Counted from the stretch's first letter, positions 1 to 8,692 are shown. The stretch: 64,000 nucleotides of DNA from RUG14223 sp051881075 (GCA_051881075.1 JBJEPE010000081.1:1-64000), one strand, 5' to 3'. Numbers and translations are program-made. The notes: generated by a model from the letters alone, not told the origin.

Positions 1-173
1 AGCACTACGATGCGTGCTATGCAAATTTCTGTAGTGCAGAACATTAAGCTTGCTACTCTTTTAATCAGTACGATGTACAAACCATTGGAGTGCAGGGGCA
101 AAGCCCATGCAAATAATTAATTAGTTATGATGCGTGATACGCACTCTATATTATTAATGTCTCCGTACGCAAC
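1..173. other. Intergenic palindromic stretch at the left edge
   Basis: No credible gene is visible. A 7-bp inverted repeat (GCACTAC at 2-8, GTAGTGC at 31-37) encloses a small GCGT/ATGC hairpin. A related motif recurs at 126-142 (ATGATGCGTGATACGCA, itself a GCGT-GAT-ACGC hairpin), and GCAGGGGC/GCCCATGC pairs near 93-112. This looks like dispersed intergenic palindromes downstream of sigG rather than coding DNA; no T-rich terminator tail was seen. Confidence 0.4.
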
Positions 174-237
174 GTTGCTGTCGGTCTAACCGACCGCAAC
201 TCTGCCGCAGGGCTACCCTGTTGCAGGTCTAACCTGC
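174..237. repeat. Three tandem hairpins with identical CTA/TAG loops
   Basis: Three short perfect hairpins follow each other: GTCGGT-CTA-ACCGAC (180-194, extended by GTTGC/GCAAC at 174-178 and 196-200), CAGGG-CTA-CCCTG (208-220) and GCAGGT-CTA-ACCTGC (223-237). Each loop is CTA on the plus strand, which is TAG on the sigG-sense strand. The last arm overlaps the sigG stop codon (237-239). None is followed by a U-tract, so they are not classical terminators; they could protect the 3' end of the mRNA. Confidence 0.6.
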
Positions 238-1025
238 TATTCTTCCGTATTTTTCTTAATAAACTCTATTGCGCCCTTCTCAATTCGTGATACCTGTGCC
301 TGACTTATGCCTATCTCTTTGGCTACCTCCATTTGCGTCTTACCCTGAAAAAACCTCATTGATAGAATTTTTTTCTCTCTGTCAGACAGGCTCTCGATAG
401 ACTCCTTAAACGCTATCTCATCAAGCCAGTTTCTATCGTCATTTTTGTCACCAATCTGGTCCATAACATAGATGGTATCGCTTCCGTCAGAAAACATAGG
501 CTCATTGAGCGATACCGGCTCTACAATGGCCTCCAGCGCAAGCACAACGTTTTCTTTAGGTAATCCAAGCTGCTTAGCAATCTCGTCTACACTCGGCTCA
601 CGGTTATTTTCATTTGTCATTTGCTCCTTTACCTGCATGGCACGGTATGCGGTATCTCGCATAGATCTGCTGACACGTATGCTGTTATTATCCCTTAGAT
701 ATCGGCGTATCTCTCCTATTATCATTGGTACGCCGTAGGTTGAGAACTTTACCATTAAATTGCTGTCAAAGTTATCTATTGCCTTTATAAGCCCGATGCA
801 ACCTACTTGAAATAGGTCGTCAAGGTTTTCACCTCTACCCGTAAAACGCTGAATAACGCTCAGCACAAGGCGTAAATTGCCGTTTATCATTTCCTCTCTT
901 GCGCGTGTACGCTCCGACGGCGTACCGTTTTTTATTATCTGTAAAAGCTCCTGCTTTCTGTCCTCTGATATTACCTTTAATTTAGACGTATTTATTCCGC
1001 ATATTTCGACCTTATTATACTGCAT
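237..1025 (-). CDS. sigG: Sporulation sigma factor SigG
   Basis: RNA polymerase sigma factor of the SigF/SigG group, which in endospore formers drives late forespore transcription. The 262 residues match the family's usual length. The N-terminal KVEICG-x-NTSKL segment (residues 5-15) is characteristic of SigG. Region 2 (about 53-113) holds LVLSVIQRF, DDLFQVGCIGL and KFSTYGVPMIIGEIRRYLRDN; region 4 ends in a helix-turn-helix with GISQAQVSRIEKGA. The start is supported by SD GGGGGA about 7 nt upstream, but that SD lies inside a long hairpin (1029-1083). The gene is 117 bp downstream of the pilus ATPase/membrane-protein operon rather than beside spoIIGA-sigE, its common Firmicutes neighbours. 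Identification is confident because the signature N-terminus separates it from SigF and SigE. Confidence 0.95.
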   Translation of the reverse strand: MQYNKVEICGINTSKLKVISEDRKQELLQIIKNGTPSERTRAREEMINGNLRLVLSVIQRFTGRGENLDDLFQVGCIGLIKAIDNFDSNLMVKFSTYGVPMIIGEIRRYLRDNNSIRVSRSMRDTAYRAMQVKEQMTNENNREPSVDEIAKQLGLPKENVVLALEAIVEPVSLNEPMFSDGSDTIYVMDQIGDKNDDRNWLDEIAFKESIESLSDREKKILSMRFFQGKTQMEVAKEIGISQAQVSRIEKGAIEFIKKNTEE

Positions 1026-1028
1026 AAG

Positions 1029-1083
1029 AAATCCCCCATATCCGTAATAGCTTCTAAAAAAGTATTACCAATATGGGGGATTT
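1029..1083 (-). promoter_or_regulatory. Hairpin sequestering the sigG ribosome-binding site
   Basis: A perfect 13-bp inverted repeat (AAATCCCCCATAT at 1029-1041, ATATGGGGGATTT at 1071-1083) contains a second 6-bp stem (1044-1049 with 1063-1068). In the sigG mRNA the GGGGGA Shine-Dalgarno at 1032-1037 is fully base-paired in the arm nearest the AUG. Read-through transcripts from the pil operon should therefore translate sigG poorly. An RBS-occluding sigG leader hairpin is known from B. subtilis (recalled); the function here is inferred. Confidence 0.7.
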
Positions 1084-1142
1084 TAAACATATTAAATAAA
1101 TGCCGTGTTTGTGTAAAGCACGTATTTTGTATGTAATTTACA

Positions 1143-2393
1143 TCAGCCTGATGCGATAACGTCATACATTGAGAACATAGGTATAACGATTGAAATAACA
1201 ACGGTACCTACTATAAGTCCTATCAATATAGTCATAATAGGGGTCATGGCACCTGTCAGACGCTCAGTTTCTTCATCAGTCTGTTCCTCATACATATCTG
1301 CCATTTTACCCATTGCATCAGAGAGAGCACCGCTCTCTTCACCTACTCTTATCATAGATACGAGCAACATATCGAATATCGGGTAACGTGACATAGCCGC
1401 ATTTATAGGCGTACCTATCTTAACATCTTCAATTATCTGATTAAGACAGTCCTTCATGTACAGGTTAGAGATAACATCTCTTGAAAGCTCAAGCGCACGC
1501 AGAATAGAAACACCTGCATCTGTAAGAGTGGATATCATTCTACAGAAACGTGATATGTATGACTTACGTAAAACCTCGCCGACAAGCGGTATTTTAAGCA
1601 ACAACTTATTAACACCCATTGCAAAGTTTTCACTGTACTTCATCAGTAGCTTATAGGTTATAATTACACCTGCAACAACAAGAATTATTTTATACCAGTC
1701 CGCTATGAGGAAATCGGATACCGCCATAGTAAATTTTGTCAGTGCCGGCAAGTCTTCACCGAATGATCTGAATAAGCTATCGAACTTAGGCAGAACAACT
1801 ACCGACATAAGTATGATAAGTGCAACGGTAAGTACAAGCAGAAAGATAGGGTATATCATAGCGCCCCTTATCTTAGATGCTATTGCAATCTCTTTCTCCA
1901 ATATTCGTGAACATTGCTCAAAGGCAAGGTCAAGTCTACCGTTTGCTTCACCTGCGGAGATGATGTTTACTACAAGGTCAGGGAATGCGTCAAATGTAGC
2001 CATTGACTGTGACAGCGGTATTCCGTTGTATAGCTGGGTATTAATTTCTGTAAGTATCTTTTTAAAATATTTGTCCTTTTCACTTTCAAGCAAAACGTCC
2101 ATAGCCAAAGAAAGTGTGATACCTGCACGCATCATTATAGCCATCTGGTGCATTATGGTAAGCAATTTTTTCTTTTTAATCTTTATCTTATGTATATCTT
2201 TCTCGTTAAGCTCTTTTTCCCAGATACTCTTGGTAGCGTTTTCGTCAGACATACCTTCGATAAATTCTTCTATACTTAATGCGGTCATACCTCTGGCCTG
2301 AAGCAGTCTGATAATCTCTGAACGGCTATCAGCCTCTAATATACCACGGTATTTTCTGTTTTTATTGTTTACCGCAACATAACTGTACTTCAT
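1143..2393 (-). CDS. pilC: Type IV pilus/type II secretion inner-membrane platform protein (PilC/GspF family)
   Basis: Polytopic inner-membrane platform protein on which the assembly and retraction ATPases act. At 416 residues it has the family length. Two repeated GspF domains are visible (about 80-205 and 285-405). Each carries an amphipathic helical block (LLTIMHQMAIMMRAGITLSLAMDVL; RFCRMISTLTDAGVSILRAL) followed by transmembrane stretches (about 180-205, 235-255 and a C-terminal one). The conserved Q-sas-arl-e-like pieces EANGRLDLAFEQ and EESGALSDAMGKMADMYE match the family. SD GGGGGG lies 6 nt before the ATG. It is the last pil gene of the operon, 48 bp after pilT. A T2SS-like role cannot be excluded from this gene alone. 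Confidence 0.9.
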   Translation of the reverse strand: MKYSYVAVNNKNRKYRGILEADSRSEIIRLLQARGMTALSIEEFIEGMSDENATKSIWEKELNEKDIHKIKIKKKKLLTIMHQMAIMMRAGITLSLAMDVLLESEKDKYFKKILTEINTQLYNGIPLSQSMATFDAFPDLVVNIISAGEANGRLDLAFEQCSRILEKEIAIASKIRGAMIYPIFLLVLTVALIILMSVVVLPKFDSLFRSFGEDLPALTKFTMAVSDFLIADWYKIILVVAGVIITYKLLMKYSENFAMGVNKLLLKIPLVGEVLRKSYISRFCRMISTLTDAGVSILRALELSRDVISNLYMKDCLNQIIEDVKIGTPINAAMSRYPIFDMLLVSMIRVGEESGALSDAMGKMADMYEEQTDEETERLTGAMTPIMTILIGLIVGTVVISIVIPMFSMYDVIASG

Positions 2394-2441
2394 ATTTGCC
2401 CCCCAATTTCTTGAGTAATTATATATACATTAATAAATGCG

Positions 2442-3779
2442 TTATCTGCCGTTAAACCTGCGTGATGCTCCTGATGACTGATTACCCGTAAGTATATCGT
2501 CCACCTTGCCGACATCAAAGGTATATTCTCTGGCAACGCTCTCATTGATATAGGCATGATTGAGCAGATACTCGATACTGCGCTGTTTTGTTATCATACC
2601 GATATTTCTGCTTATCTCTATCATCTGGTCTATCTGGGCTATCTTATTTTCTCTGATAAGGTTAGCTATAGCGGAAGTTACGAACATAATCTCAAATGCT
2701 CCGATTCTGCCCGGCTTGTCGGTTCTTGGAAGAAGCCTCTGTGATACAACTGATTTAAGTGTAGTAGACAGTCTGCCGAGTGCCTGCATCTGTTCATTTG
2801 CAGGGAACATATCAATCAGACGGTCTATAGACTTAGAGGCACCCTCTGTATGCAGTGTTGAGAATACAAGGTGGCCTGTTTCTGCCGCTGTGAGCGCTAT
2901 GCTCATAGATTCAACGTCACGTATCTCGCCCATGAGTATTATGTCAGGGTCTTCACGCAATGCGGCACGCAAAGCACGGGAGTAGTCCTTACTGTCTGCG
3001 CCTATTTCTCTTTGATTGATTACACACTTTTTTGGAGTATGTATATATTCTACAGGATCCTCTATAGTAACTATATGCAGACTCTTGTGTTTGTTAAATT
3101 CATTTATTATTGCCGCAATGGTAGTTGACTTACCGCTACCTGTAGGGCCTGTAACAAGTACCAAGCCCTCTTTAAGCTCAAGTATCTTATTAATTGAGTC
3201 AGGCAGATGAAGCTCAGAAAGCTCAGGCGTACGGTCGCTGATTATACGCATTACAAGGCTGCATCCGTATCTTTGCTTAAACGCATTTATTCTGAAACGT
3301 GCTATACGTTCCTCTGTACGTGTGGTCTTGTCTTTATCTTTGATGGTAGCCGTATAATCTATAGTAGCGGCGGCATCTACATCAAGGTCCTCTATGAAGT
3401 CCTCAAACTTATGCTGTTCAAGTATAAGGCCTATGATGATAAGTACCTGCTCATCTGTCATTAAATTATCTGACCAGTAAATAATCTTACCGTGAAGCCT
3501 GTATGCGGGGCGGTTGTTTGATGCTATATGTATATCTGATGCGCCCTCGCTTACGGCAGTTGATACCATCTTACGAAATTCCGTTTTCGTTTTATCAAAT
3601 AACTTACCGTATTTCAGTTTAAGAGCACGCTGAGCCTTTGTGTAGCCTTCGTACTCGTCGCCGTAATCTACGTAAAGTCTGCTTCTTACGATTTTATCGA
3701 TCTTCATAAGCTCATCTACGCTTAATTTATTAAGATCGCTGTTATCATCTGAATTATTCATATATGTTATATCTGTCAT
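2442..3779 (-). CDS. pilT: Twitching-motility retraction ATPase PilT
   Basis: Hexameric cytoplasmic ATPase that depolymerises type IV pili. Of its 445 residues, the core carries Walker A GPTGSGKST (211-219), an Asp box, Walker B DIILMGEIRD (279-288), the His box TGHLVFSTLHT (301-311) and a PilT-type helix SAIANLIRE (near 369-377, canonical AIRNLIRE). The roughly 70-residue N-terminal extension before the PAS-like domain is longer than in proteobacterial PilT. SD AGGGAG sits 7 nt before the ATG. The gene follows pilB by 14 bp. Presence of the AIxNLIRE helix and absence of the tetracysteine motif separate it from PilB. A dedicated retraction ATPase favours true retractile pili over a secretion-only pseudopilus. 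Confidence 0.92.
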   Translation of the reverse strand: MTDITYMNNSDDNSDLNKLSVDELMKIDKIVRSRLYVDYGDEYEGYTKAQRALKLKYGKLFDKTKTEFRKMVSTAVSEGASDIHIASNNRPAYRLHGKIIYWSDNLMTDEQVLIIIGLILEQHKFEDFIEDLDVDAAATIDYTATIKDKDKTTRTEERIARFRINAFKQRYGCSLVMRIISDRTPELSELHLPDSINKILELKEGLVLVTGPTGSGKSTTIAAIINEFNKHKSLHIVTIEDPVEYIHTPKKCVINQREIGADSKDYSRALRAALREDPDIILMGEIRDVESMSIALTAAETGHLVFSTLHTEGASKSIDRLIDMFPANEQMQALGRLSTTLKSVVSQRLLPRTDKPGRIGAFEIMFVTSAIANLIRENKIAQIDQMIEISRNIGMITKQRSIEYLLNHAYINESVAREYTFDVGKVDDILTGNQSSGASRRFNGR

Positions 3780-3793
3780 TGTTTTCTCCCTGC

Positions 3794-5473
3794 TTAAATG
3801 TCACCGTCTGACAATGTATCGAGCATTACTTCTATAGAAGTAACACCATCTATAACTACTCGTCTTAAGTTATCTATCATAGGTATCATACCGTCGTTAA
3901 GACCTACTTGGTTTATCTCTTCAGTAGTTGCACCGCTGTGTACGGCTGTCTTTATTCGCTGACTTATCGGCAATACCTCATGTACGGCAATTCTTCCTTT
4001 GTAACCTATTCTGTTGCACTTTGGGCATCCTCTCGGTTTATACAGTACTTGCTGAGTATCAGGATCAAGCTTCAGAAGCTCAAGCTCACTCTTAGAGGCG
4101 TAGTACGGCTCTTTACAGTCAGGGCAAAGACGGCGAACAAGCCTTTGTGCAACTACACCCAGCAAAGCGGATGTAACCATGAACGGCGGAATACCCATAT
4201 CTACCAAACGTGCAACGGAGCTTGCGGCGTTGTAGGTATGCAGTGTAGAAAGAACCAAGTGACCTGTGATAGCGGCGCTTGCTGCGATCTCAGCGGTTTC
4301 TTTATCACGAATCTCACCGATCATTATGATGTCAGGGTCCTGACGGAGAATAGAACGAAGTGCAGAGGCAAAGGTAAGGCCTGCCTTGTCGTTCGTTTCT
4401 ACCTGAGTTATTCCTGGGATGATCATTTCAACAGGGTTTTCAACAGTAATGATGTTTATGTCATCTCTCATAACTTCTTTAAGAGCAGTATAGAGTGTGG
4501 TTGACTTACCGCTACCGGTAGCACCTGTAAGCAGGATTATACCTCTGTTACTTTTTAAAAATTTGTCAAATCTTTCAAGGTTTTCCGGTAAAAATCCTAT
4601 CTGATCCTTTTTAAGTACAATACCTAAGGCGGTGGTAATTCTCATAACTATCTTTTCACCGAATACACTCGGAAGCAGAGAGATACGCATATCAACCTCT
4701 GTAGAGCCTACTCTGTAGTTAATTCTACCGTCCTGAGGGATACGCTTTTCTGCTATATTCATGCCGCCTATAAACTTAATACGGCTGGTAATAGACGGGA
4801 TAAGATCCGGGCTTGTTTCCATGTGCTTTATAAGCTTACCGTCAACACGAAAGCGCACTACCATCTTCTTTTCAAGCGGTTCAATGTGAATATCACTGGC
4901 ACGCATCTGTACAGCGTCTTCTATAAGGTTATTAACAAAGCGTATGATAGGCTGATCTTCGTTGTCTGCGGCTTCGTTTGCGTCAACGGTCTTTGCCTGT
5001 TGAGATGTAATAAATTCCTTAGCGTCATCGTACGCTTTTTGAGTGGAGTACAGTTCACGCTGTTTTTCACGTATCTTGCTCTTTTCGGCAATAACTGTGG
5101 TTATGCGCATCTTTGTATATGTACTTACGGCATTTACCGCTTTATAGTCAAGCGGGTCTGATAGGGCAATGGTAAGCTGTCTGTCAACGGCAGATATAGG
5201 TACAACCATGTTAGAGCTTGCTATCTGCTCAGGCAATATACCGATAAGATGATCGTCTATCCTTGTGGTGTCCAAGTCGATAAACGGTATAGAGAACTGC
5301 TTGGATAGTGCCTTGGATATCTGCCTTTCTGTAATAATGCCGTCCTCAACCAATATTTCACCTATTCGTTTGCCGGTTCCTTTTTGTTTTTGCAGGGCGT
5401 TTTGTAGTATGTCTTGTGTAATGTCGCCCTCTTCAATTAATATTTGACCGATTTTTAAATTTGAAACCTTCAT
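3794..5473 (-). CDS. pilB: Pilus extension ATPase PilB (GspE family)
   Basis: Cytoplasmic assembly ATPase that powers pilin polymerisation. The N-terminal GspE-N (MshEN-like) domain (about 1-150) has two LG/IGEILVEDGxITxxQ-type repeats. The ATPase core has Walker A GATGSGKST (317-325), Walker B DIIMIGEIRD (381-390), His box TGHLVLSTLHT and the zinc tetracysteine pair CPDC (450-453) / CPKC (483-486) diagnostic of PilB/GspE. At 559 residues it is full length. N-terminal MshEN-type domains can bind c-di-GMP in other species, but this was not tested here. The SD is weak (a GGGGA-rich stretch lies too far upstream), so initiation may be inefficient; the ATG at 5471-5473 is retained because the domain begins immediately. 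Confidence 0.92.
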   Translation of the reverse strand: MKVSNLKIGQILIEEGDITQDILQNALQKQKGTGKRIGEILVEDGIITERQISKALSKQFSIPFIDLDTTRIDDHLIGILPEQIASSNMVVPISAVDRQLTIALSDPLDYKAVNAVSTYTKMRITTVIAEKSKIREKQRELYSTQKAYDDAKEFITSQQAKTVDANEAADNEDQPIIRFVNNLIEDAVQMRASDIHIEPLEKKMVVRFRVDGKLIKHMETSPDLIPSITSRIKFIGGMNIAEKRIPQDGRINYRVGSTEVDMRISLLPSVFGEKIVMRITTALGIVLKKDQIGFLPENLERFDKFLKSNRGIILLTGATGSGKSTTLYTALKEVMRDDINIITVENPVEMIIPGITQVETNDKAGLTFASALRSILRQDPDIIMIGEIRDKETAEIAASAAITGHLVLSTLHTYNAASSVARLVDMGIPPFMVTSALLGVVAQRLVRRLCPDCKEPYYASKSELELLKLDPDTQQVLYKPRGCPKCNRIGYKGRIAVHEVLPISQRIKTAVHSGATTEEINQVGLNDGMIPMIDNLRRVVIDGVTSIEVMLDTLSDGDI

Positions 5474-5567
5474 TTTTTACAGGGAGCGTTCCCCGGCACC
5501 TCTTTTCGTGATTTTTTATCCGTTTTTGTGCTAAGTTCTATATCATAAAGCTTACACACAGTATTTA

Positions 5568-6311
5568 TTAAAAAATATTTATATACAAACTGATTATATG
5601 CGATATCTGTTTCTTAAACAATAGGAATAATGCTGCGGCAATACATATGTACGGTCCCATAGGGTAGTACACGTCCCTTTTCAGCTTTTTAGTAATAATA
5701 AGCGGAGCAAAATGACAAAAAGCCACTAAAATAGAAAGATAGATTAAAATAAATATTCCCGGAAAGCCCGAAAGCAGACCTATTGCGGCAAATAATTTCA
5801 GATCGCCGAATCCGATACCTTCTTTTTTGAATACCAAGAAAGAGAATAGATTTATCAACAGTATAAGTCCTGCGCCTGATGCACAGCCGAGTAGGGGAGT
5901 GTACCAGTTTTCACAGAATATACCTGCATTGAGTATGTCATATACTGCGCCGCCGACTGATATTATCGCAAGGGCTATTGTCAGCTCATCAGGAATTATT
6001 GTGTATTTAACGTCAGATATACATATACTCATAAGCACAGTAAAAACTATGTCTACAAGTATTGTATAGAATGAAAACGAATATATCGTAAATGATGCTG
6101 AATAACCTACGGCAAATATAACGCTGAGTATAATTCCTGCTTTTTTATATTTGAACCTTACTCCCAGCATATCGGGCGTTGGCTCTTCACCGTAATCGCA
6201 AAACCATCGTGCCGGTGCTTTATTGAGTATGGCGCATACAGCGGCAGATACAAGCGGTGCACAGCAAATGCTGATAACGTACATTAATATTTGGTTAATT
6301 GTGCTGCCCAT
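5568..6311 (-). CDS. pilD: Prepilin peptidase (A24 family)
   Basis: Polytopic aspartic protease that removes the short leader of prepilins. The catalytic Asp motifs are seen as ISDVKYTIIPD (about residues 98-108) and GIGFGDLKL (the GxGD motif), in the expected membrane context, within 247 residues of at least six hydrophobic segments. The N-terminal methyltransferase part is abbreviated: the usual two CxxC pairs are missing and a single Cys is found in WFCDYGEEP. N-methylation of the mature pilin may therefore be absent or done differently. SD AGGA is 6 nt before the ATG, and the gene starts 12 bp after the pilO-like gene. Its presence shows the operon processes prepilins although none is encoded here. 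Confidence 0.88.
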   Translation of the reverse strand: MGSTINQILMYVISICCAPLVSAAVCAILNKAPARWFCDYGEEPTPDMLGVRFKYKKAGIILSVIFAVGYSASFTIYSFSFYTILVDIVFTVLMSICISDVKYTIIPDELTIALAIISVGGAVYDILNAGIFCENWYTPLLGCASGAGLILLINLFSFLVFKKEGIGFGDLKLFAAIGLLSGFPGIFILIYLSILVAFCHFAPLIITKKLKRDVYYPMGPYICIAAALFLLFKKQISHIISLYINIF

Positions 6312-6323
6312 ACGTTTCCTGCC

Positions 6324-6914
6324 CTATATTCTCTGGAAGTAGTACAGGTTACATACCATATTCATCTGATAGTCACCCTTTGAGTATGAATACTTTCCCT
6401 GTACGGTGTCTTTATCCAGTACCTTTATTGAGATTGTATTTACCTGATATGTACCGTTTGACTCTCTTTCAAGATAGGTGAGCATTGATAGTACGTTGTC
6501 CCTTGACATAGTTGCACCTAGAGATACAGGAATATCATATAACATTCTGCCGGTAGATGACGTTATTTTTTCGTGCTTGTTAGGTGAAGATACCTTTACT
6601 TCTCCGTCAACGCCTATTTTAGTAAACAGATTTTTTATATCCCTTGTTACTGTTCTTGGGTCAACGGTATTGTCATCCTGCATTTTTGTCCATTTACTTT
6701 TAAGGTCAGAGATATTCTGAATATGTTTATCAATGTTTTTATAGTAGGTTTCGTATTTATTTATTTGTCTTAAATTAGTCTCATGCTGTAATGCCATAGA
6801 ATCCTTTGTTGAAATGTAAGGTATAGTTATAAAGTATGAAAATACGAGTGCCAGCAAAGAAATAACAATTAGTATAATAGCGTATCCGGGTAATTTTTTA
6901 ACTCCGTTCATCAT
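6324..6914 (-). CDS. pilO: PilO-like type IV pilus inner-membrane alignment protein
   Basis: Bitopic inner-membrane protein of the PilMNO alignment complex. The 196 residues show the expected plan: a short cytoplasmic N-terminus, one transmembrane helix (about 11-31), a coiled-coil (about 45-80, rich in Q/K/N) and a small alpha/beta ferredoxin-like domain to the end. Sequence similarity in this family is low, so the assignment rests on architecture and position. The start codon overlaps the PilM-PilN stop (ATGA), and the terminal GGAGGT of the upstream gene is its SD, implying translational coupling. The next gene is the prepilin peptidase. Confidence 0.75.
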   Translation of the reverse strand: MMNGVKKLPGYAIILIVISLLALVFSYFITIPYISTKDSMALQHETNLRQINKYETYYKNIDKHIQNISDLKSKWTKMQDDNTVDPRTVTRDIKNLFTKIGVDGEVKVSSPNKHEKITSSTGRMLYDIPVSLGATMSRDNVLSMLTYLERESNGTYQVNTISIKVLDKDTVQGKYSYSKGDYQMNMVCNLYYFQRI

Positions 6915-8692
6915 TCATTACCTCCGTCACTTGAATTTGTGCTGTCATCTGTGCTTTCTGAACTTGCAGTACTGCTGCTCTCAGATGAAGCGGTATTTGA
7001 GCTGTTCTGTTGGGCTGCTTCTTCCAGCTCTTGCTGTTTTCTTAAATACTCATTAAATACATCCTCATTTACCGAAAGTGATATTTTACATGAGTAGGAG
7101 CCGTCATCGCGGTTAGGCGAAGCAGACATTTCAACTAAAAGTTCAAACTCATCACAGTCGTTAAATACCTGTACAAGTTTTGTAAATTGATTATAAGAAG
7201 ATACGGTGAATGTTACTTCTATAACATTTTTTGAATTGCTTATGGAGTACGAGTTAGCCGTACCGCCGTTAGAGGTTATCATATCTGTAAGTCTGTCAAG
7301 TGTAAGGTACATATGTGAGCTGTTCGGCAAAAGCTCAAGATCATTTTCCGCATTGGCTATATCGGCGCTCAGCTTAAGTTCTTCGTCAATGTATTCCTTT
7401 ACTTTGTTAAACCTGACATCATTAAGTTTTTCTTGATCATGCTTTGCGGTTAAATTCATAGAAAGATTTAATGCAAAGAAAATTCCCATATAAACAACTA
7501 TTGCGGCAGATGCGGCATAGCAGATGTATTTGCCTATATTGACATTACGCTTACTGGTGGTGCCAATACCGTACAGCATATTATCGTCCATACCGGTACA
7601 GTATGTTATCATGCTGTTAAACAGATAGAAACTTGTATTACTAAAGCCGACATCCTCAGCATTTGATTCAAGAAGCGGTACGTTACCGCTGGCATTTGTG
7701 TAAAGGTCATTAATTAAGGATATATGCTCTGTTAAATTAAATTCCTTTGAATAGTCAAGAAGTCCCGGGATAGTTGCAAACGTATCTGAAATATATATCT
7801 GATCAAGTTCAAGTCTTTGGCTTAAAAGCACCATTCTAAGGTTGCGGGCTACTTCCGATATGGCGTTATCAAGTGTTTCGTCTATCTGCTCGGTAGTTTT
7901 CGGAAAACAGTTCTTTGATGCACCTATTCCGCCGCTCTTTATAGCATTTATCGCTTCAATAATGCCTATGCGCTTATCTCTGGCGTACATTTCCGCTATA
8001 TCCGCTACAGGGGATGAGAGGTACTGAGAATAAATAGGTACGTTATGATTTACGACGACTACTCTTATGCCTACATAGTCGGCACTTATGAAAGCAACAG
8101 TCTTATCAAAAGCTACATTTTCGTTTTTTGCCGCATTTATCAATGCTATAGTAGGCGGAGTTATTCTTGTAAGCTTAACTCCGCTTTCAAACAATGCGGA
8201 CTTAAAATCATTTATGTATGTATTTTTCATGGCATAAAGAACGGCATTCAGCATACCGCTGTCTTCGGCCTTACCGTATTCCTCTCCGTATTCACAGCTT
8301 ATAACTGAGTAATTACTTACATCATCGGATACCATAGGCTCTGTTTCAAGTACGGCAAAAGAATTTAAGTATTTTTTCTTAGTAGGCATATGTTGATACT
8401 CTTTACTTATGAGTTCATCGCCCTCCGGACAAAATATAAGTTCCTTAAGCTCTAAGTTCATTTTTTGAGCGCAGTCGAGTAGAAATTCCGTAAATTCCTT
8501 AGGCTTTGCAAGCGGACTACCGTAAAGCTGATCGGGAAGCTCAAACAATCTGGTTGCTCCAAATCTGGCAGCATCGTTCGCCGCACCGAAAATGCCCTTT
8601 TTATTTTTAGGTTTACCGGACCTGAGCTTTTCTGTTGTTACGGGTGTAAGACATATGAAGCTTCTTGCAATTTGCAATATTGCATATTTCAT
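6911..8692 (-). CDS. PilM-PilN fusion protein of the type IV pilus machine
   Basis: The 593-residue protein combines what are normally two proteins. Residues 1 to about 380 have the PilM-like actin-fold plan (DKTVAFISADYVGIRVVVV, ISEVARNLRMVLLS, LDQIYISDTFA). A basic segment, one transmembrane helix (about 387-410) and a periplasmic-side coiled coil plus small domain (about 415-555) follow the PilN plan. The last 40 residues are a Ser/Thr/Asn/Asp-rich tail, unusual for PilN. In most bacteria PilM binds the N-terminal tail of PilN; fusion makes that link covalent. It is the first gene of the operon, with promoter TTGTAA-N17-TATACT (8764-8792) and SD AAAGGA. The PilM half is called with more confidence than the PilN half. 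Confidence 0.72.
   Translation of the reverse strand: MKYAILQIARSFICLTPVTTEKLRSGKPKNKKGIFGAANDAARFGATRLFELPDQLYGSPLAKPKEFTEFLLDCAQKMNLELKELIFCPEGDELISKEYQHMPTKKKYLNSFAVLETEPMVSDDVSNYSVISCEYGEEYGKAEDSGMLNAVLYAMKNTYINDFKSALFESGVKLTRITPPTIALINAAKNENVAFDKTVAFISADYVGIRVVVVNHNVPIYSQYLSSPVADIAEMYARDKRIGIIEAINAIKSGGIGASKNCFPKTTEQIDETLDNAISEVARNLRMVLLSQRLELDQIYISDTFATIPGLLDYSKEFNLTEHISLINDLYTNASGNVPLLESNAEDVGFSNTSFYLFNSMITYCTGMDDNMLYGIGTTSKRNVNIGKYICYAASAAIVVYMGIFFALNLSMNLTAKHDQEKLNDVRFNKVKEYIDEELKLSADIANAENDLELLPNSSHMYLTLDRLTDMITSNGGTANSYSISNSKNVIEVTFTVSSYNQFTKLVQVFNDCDEFELLVEMSASPNRDDGSYSCKISLSVNEDVFNEYLRKQQELEEAAQQNSSNTASSESSSTASSESTDDSTNSSDGGNE

Noticed and set aside
3908..4504. Long plus-strand frame inside pilB
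   Set aside because: Fully antisense to a clear PilB gene, with no SD or family motifs; a shadow frame.
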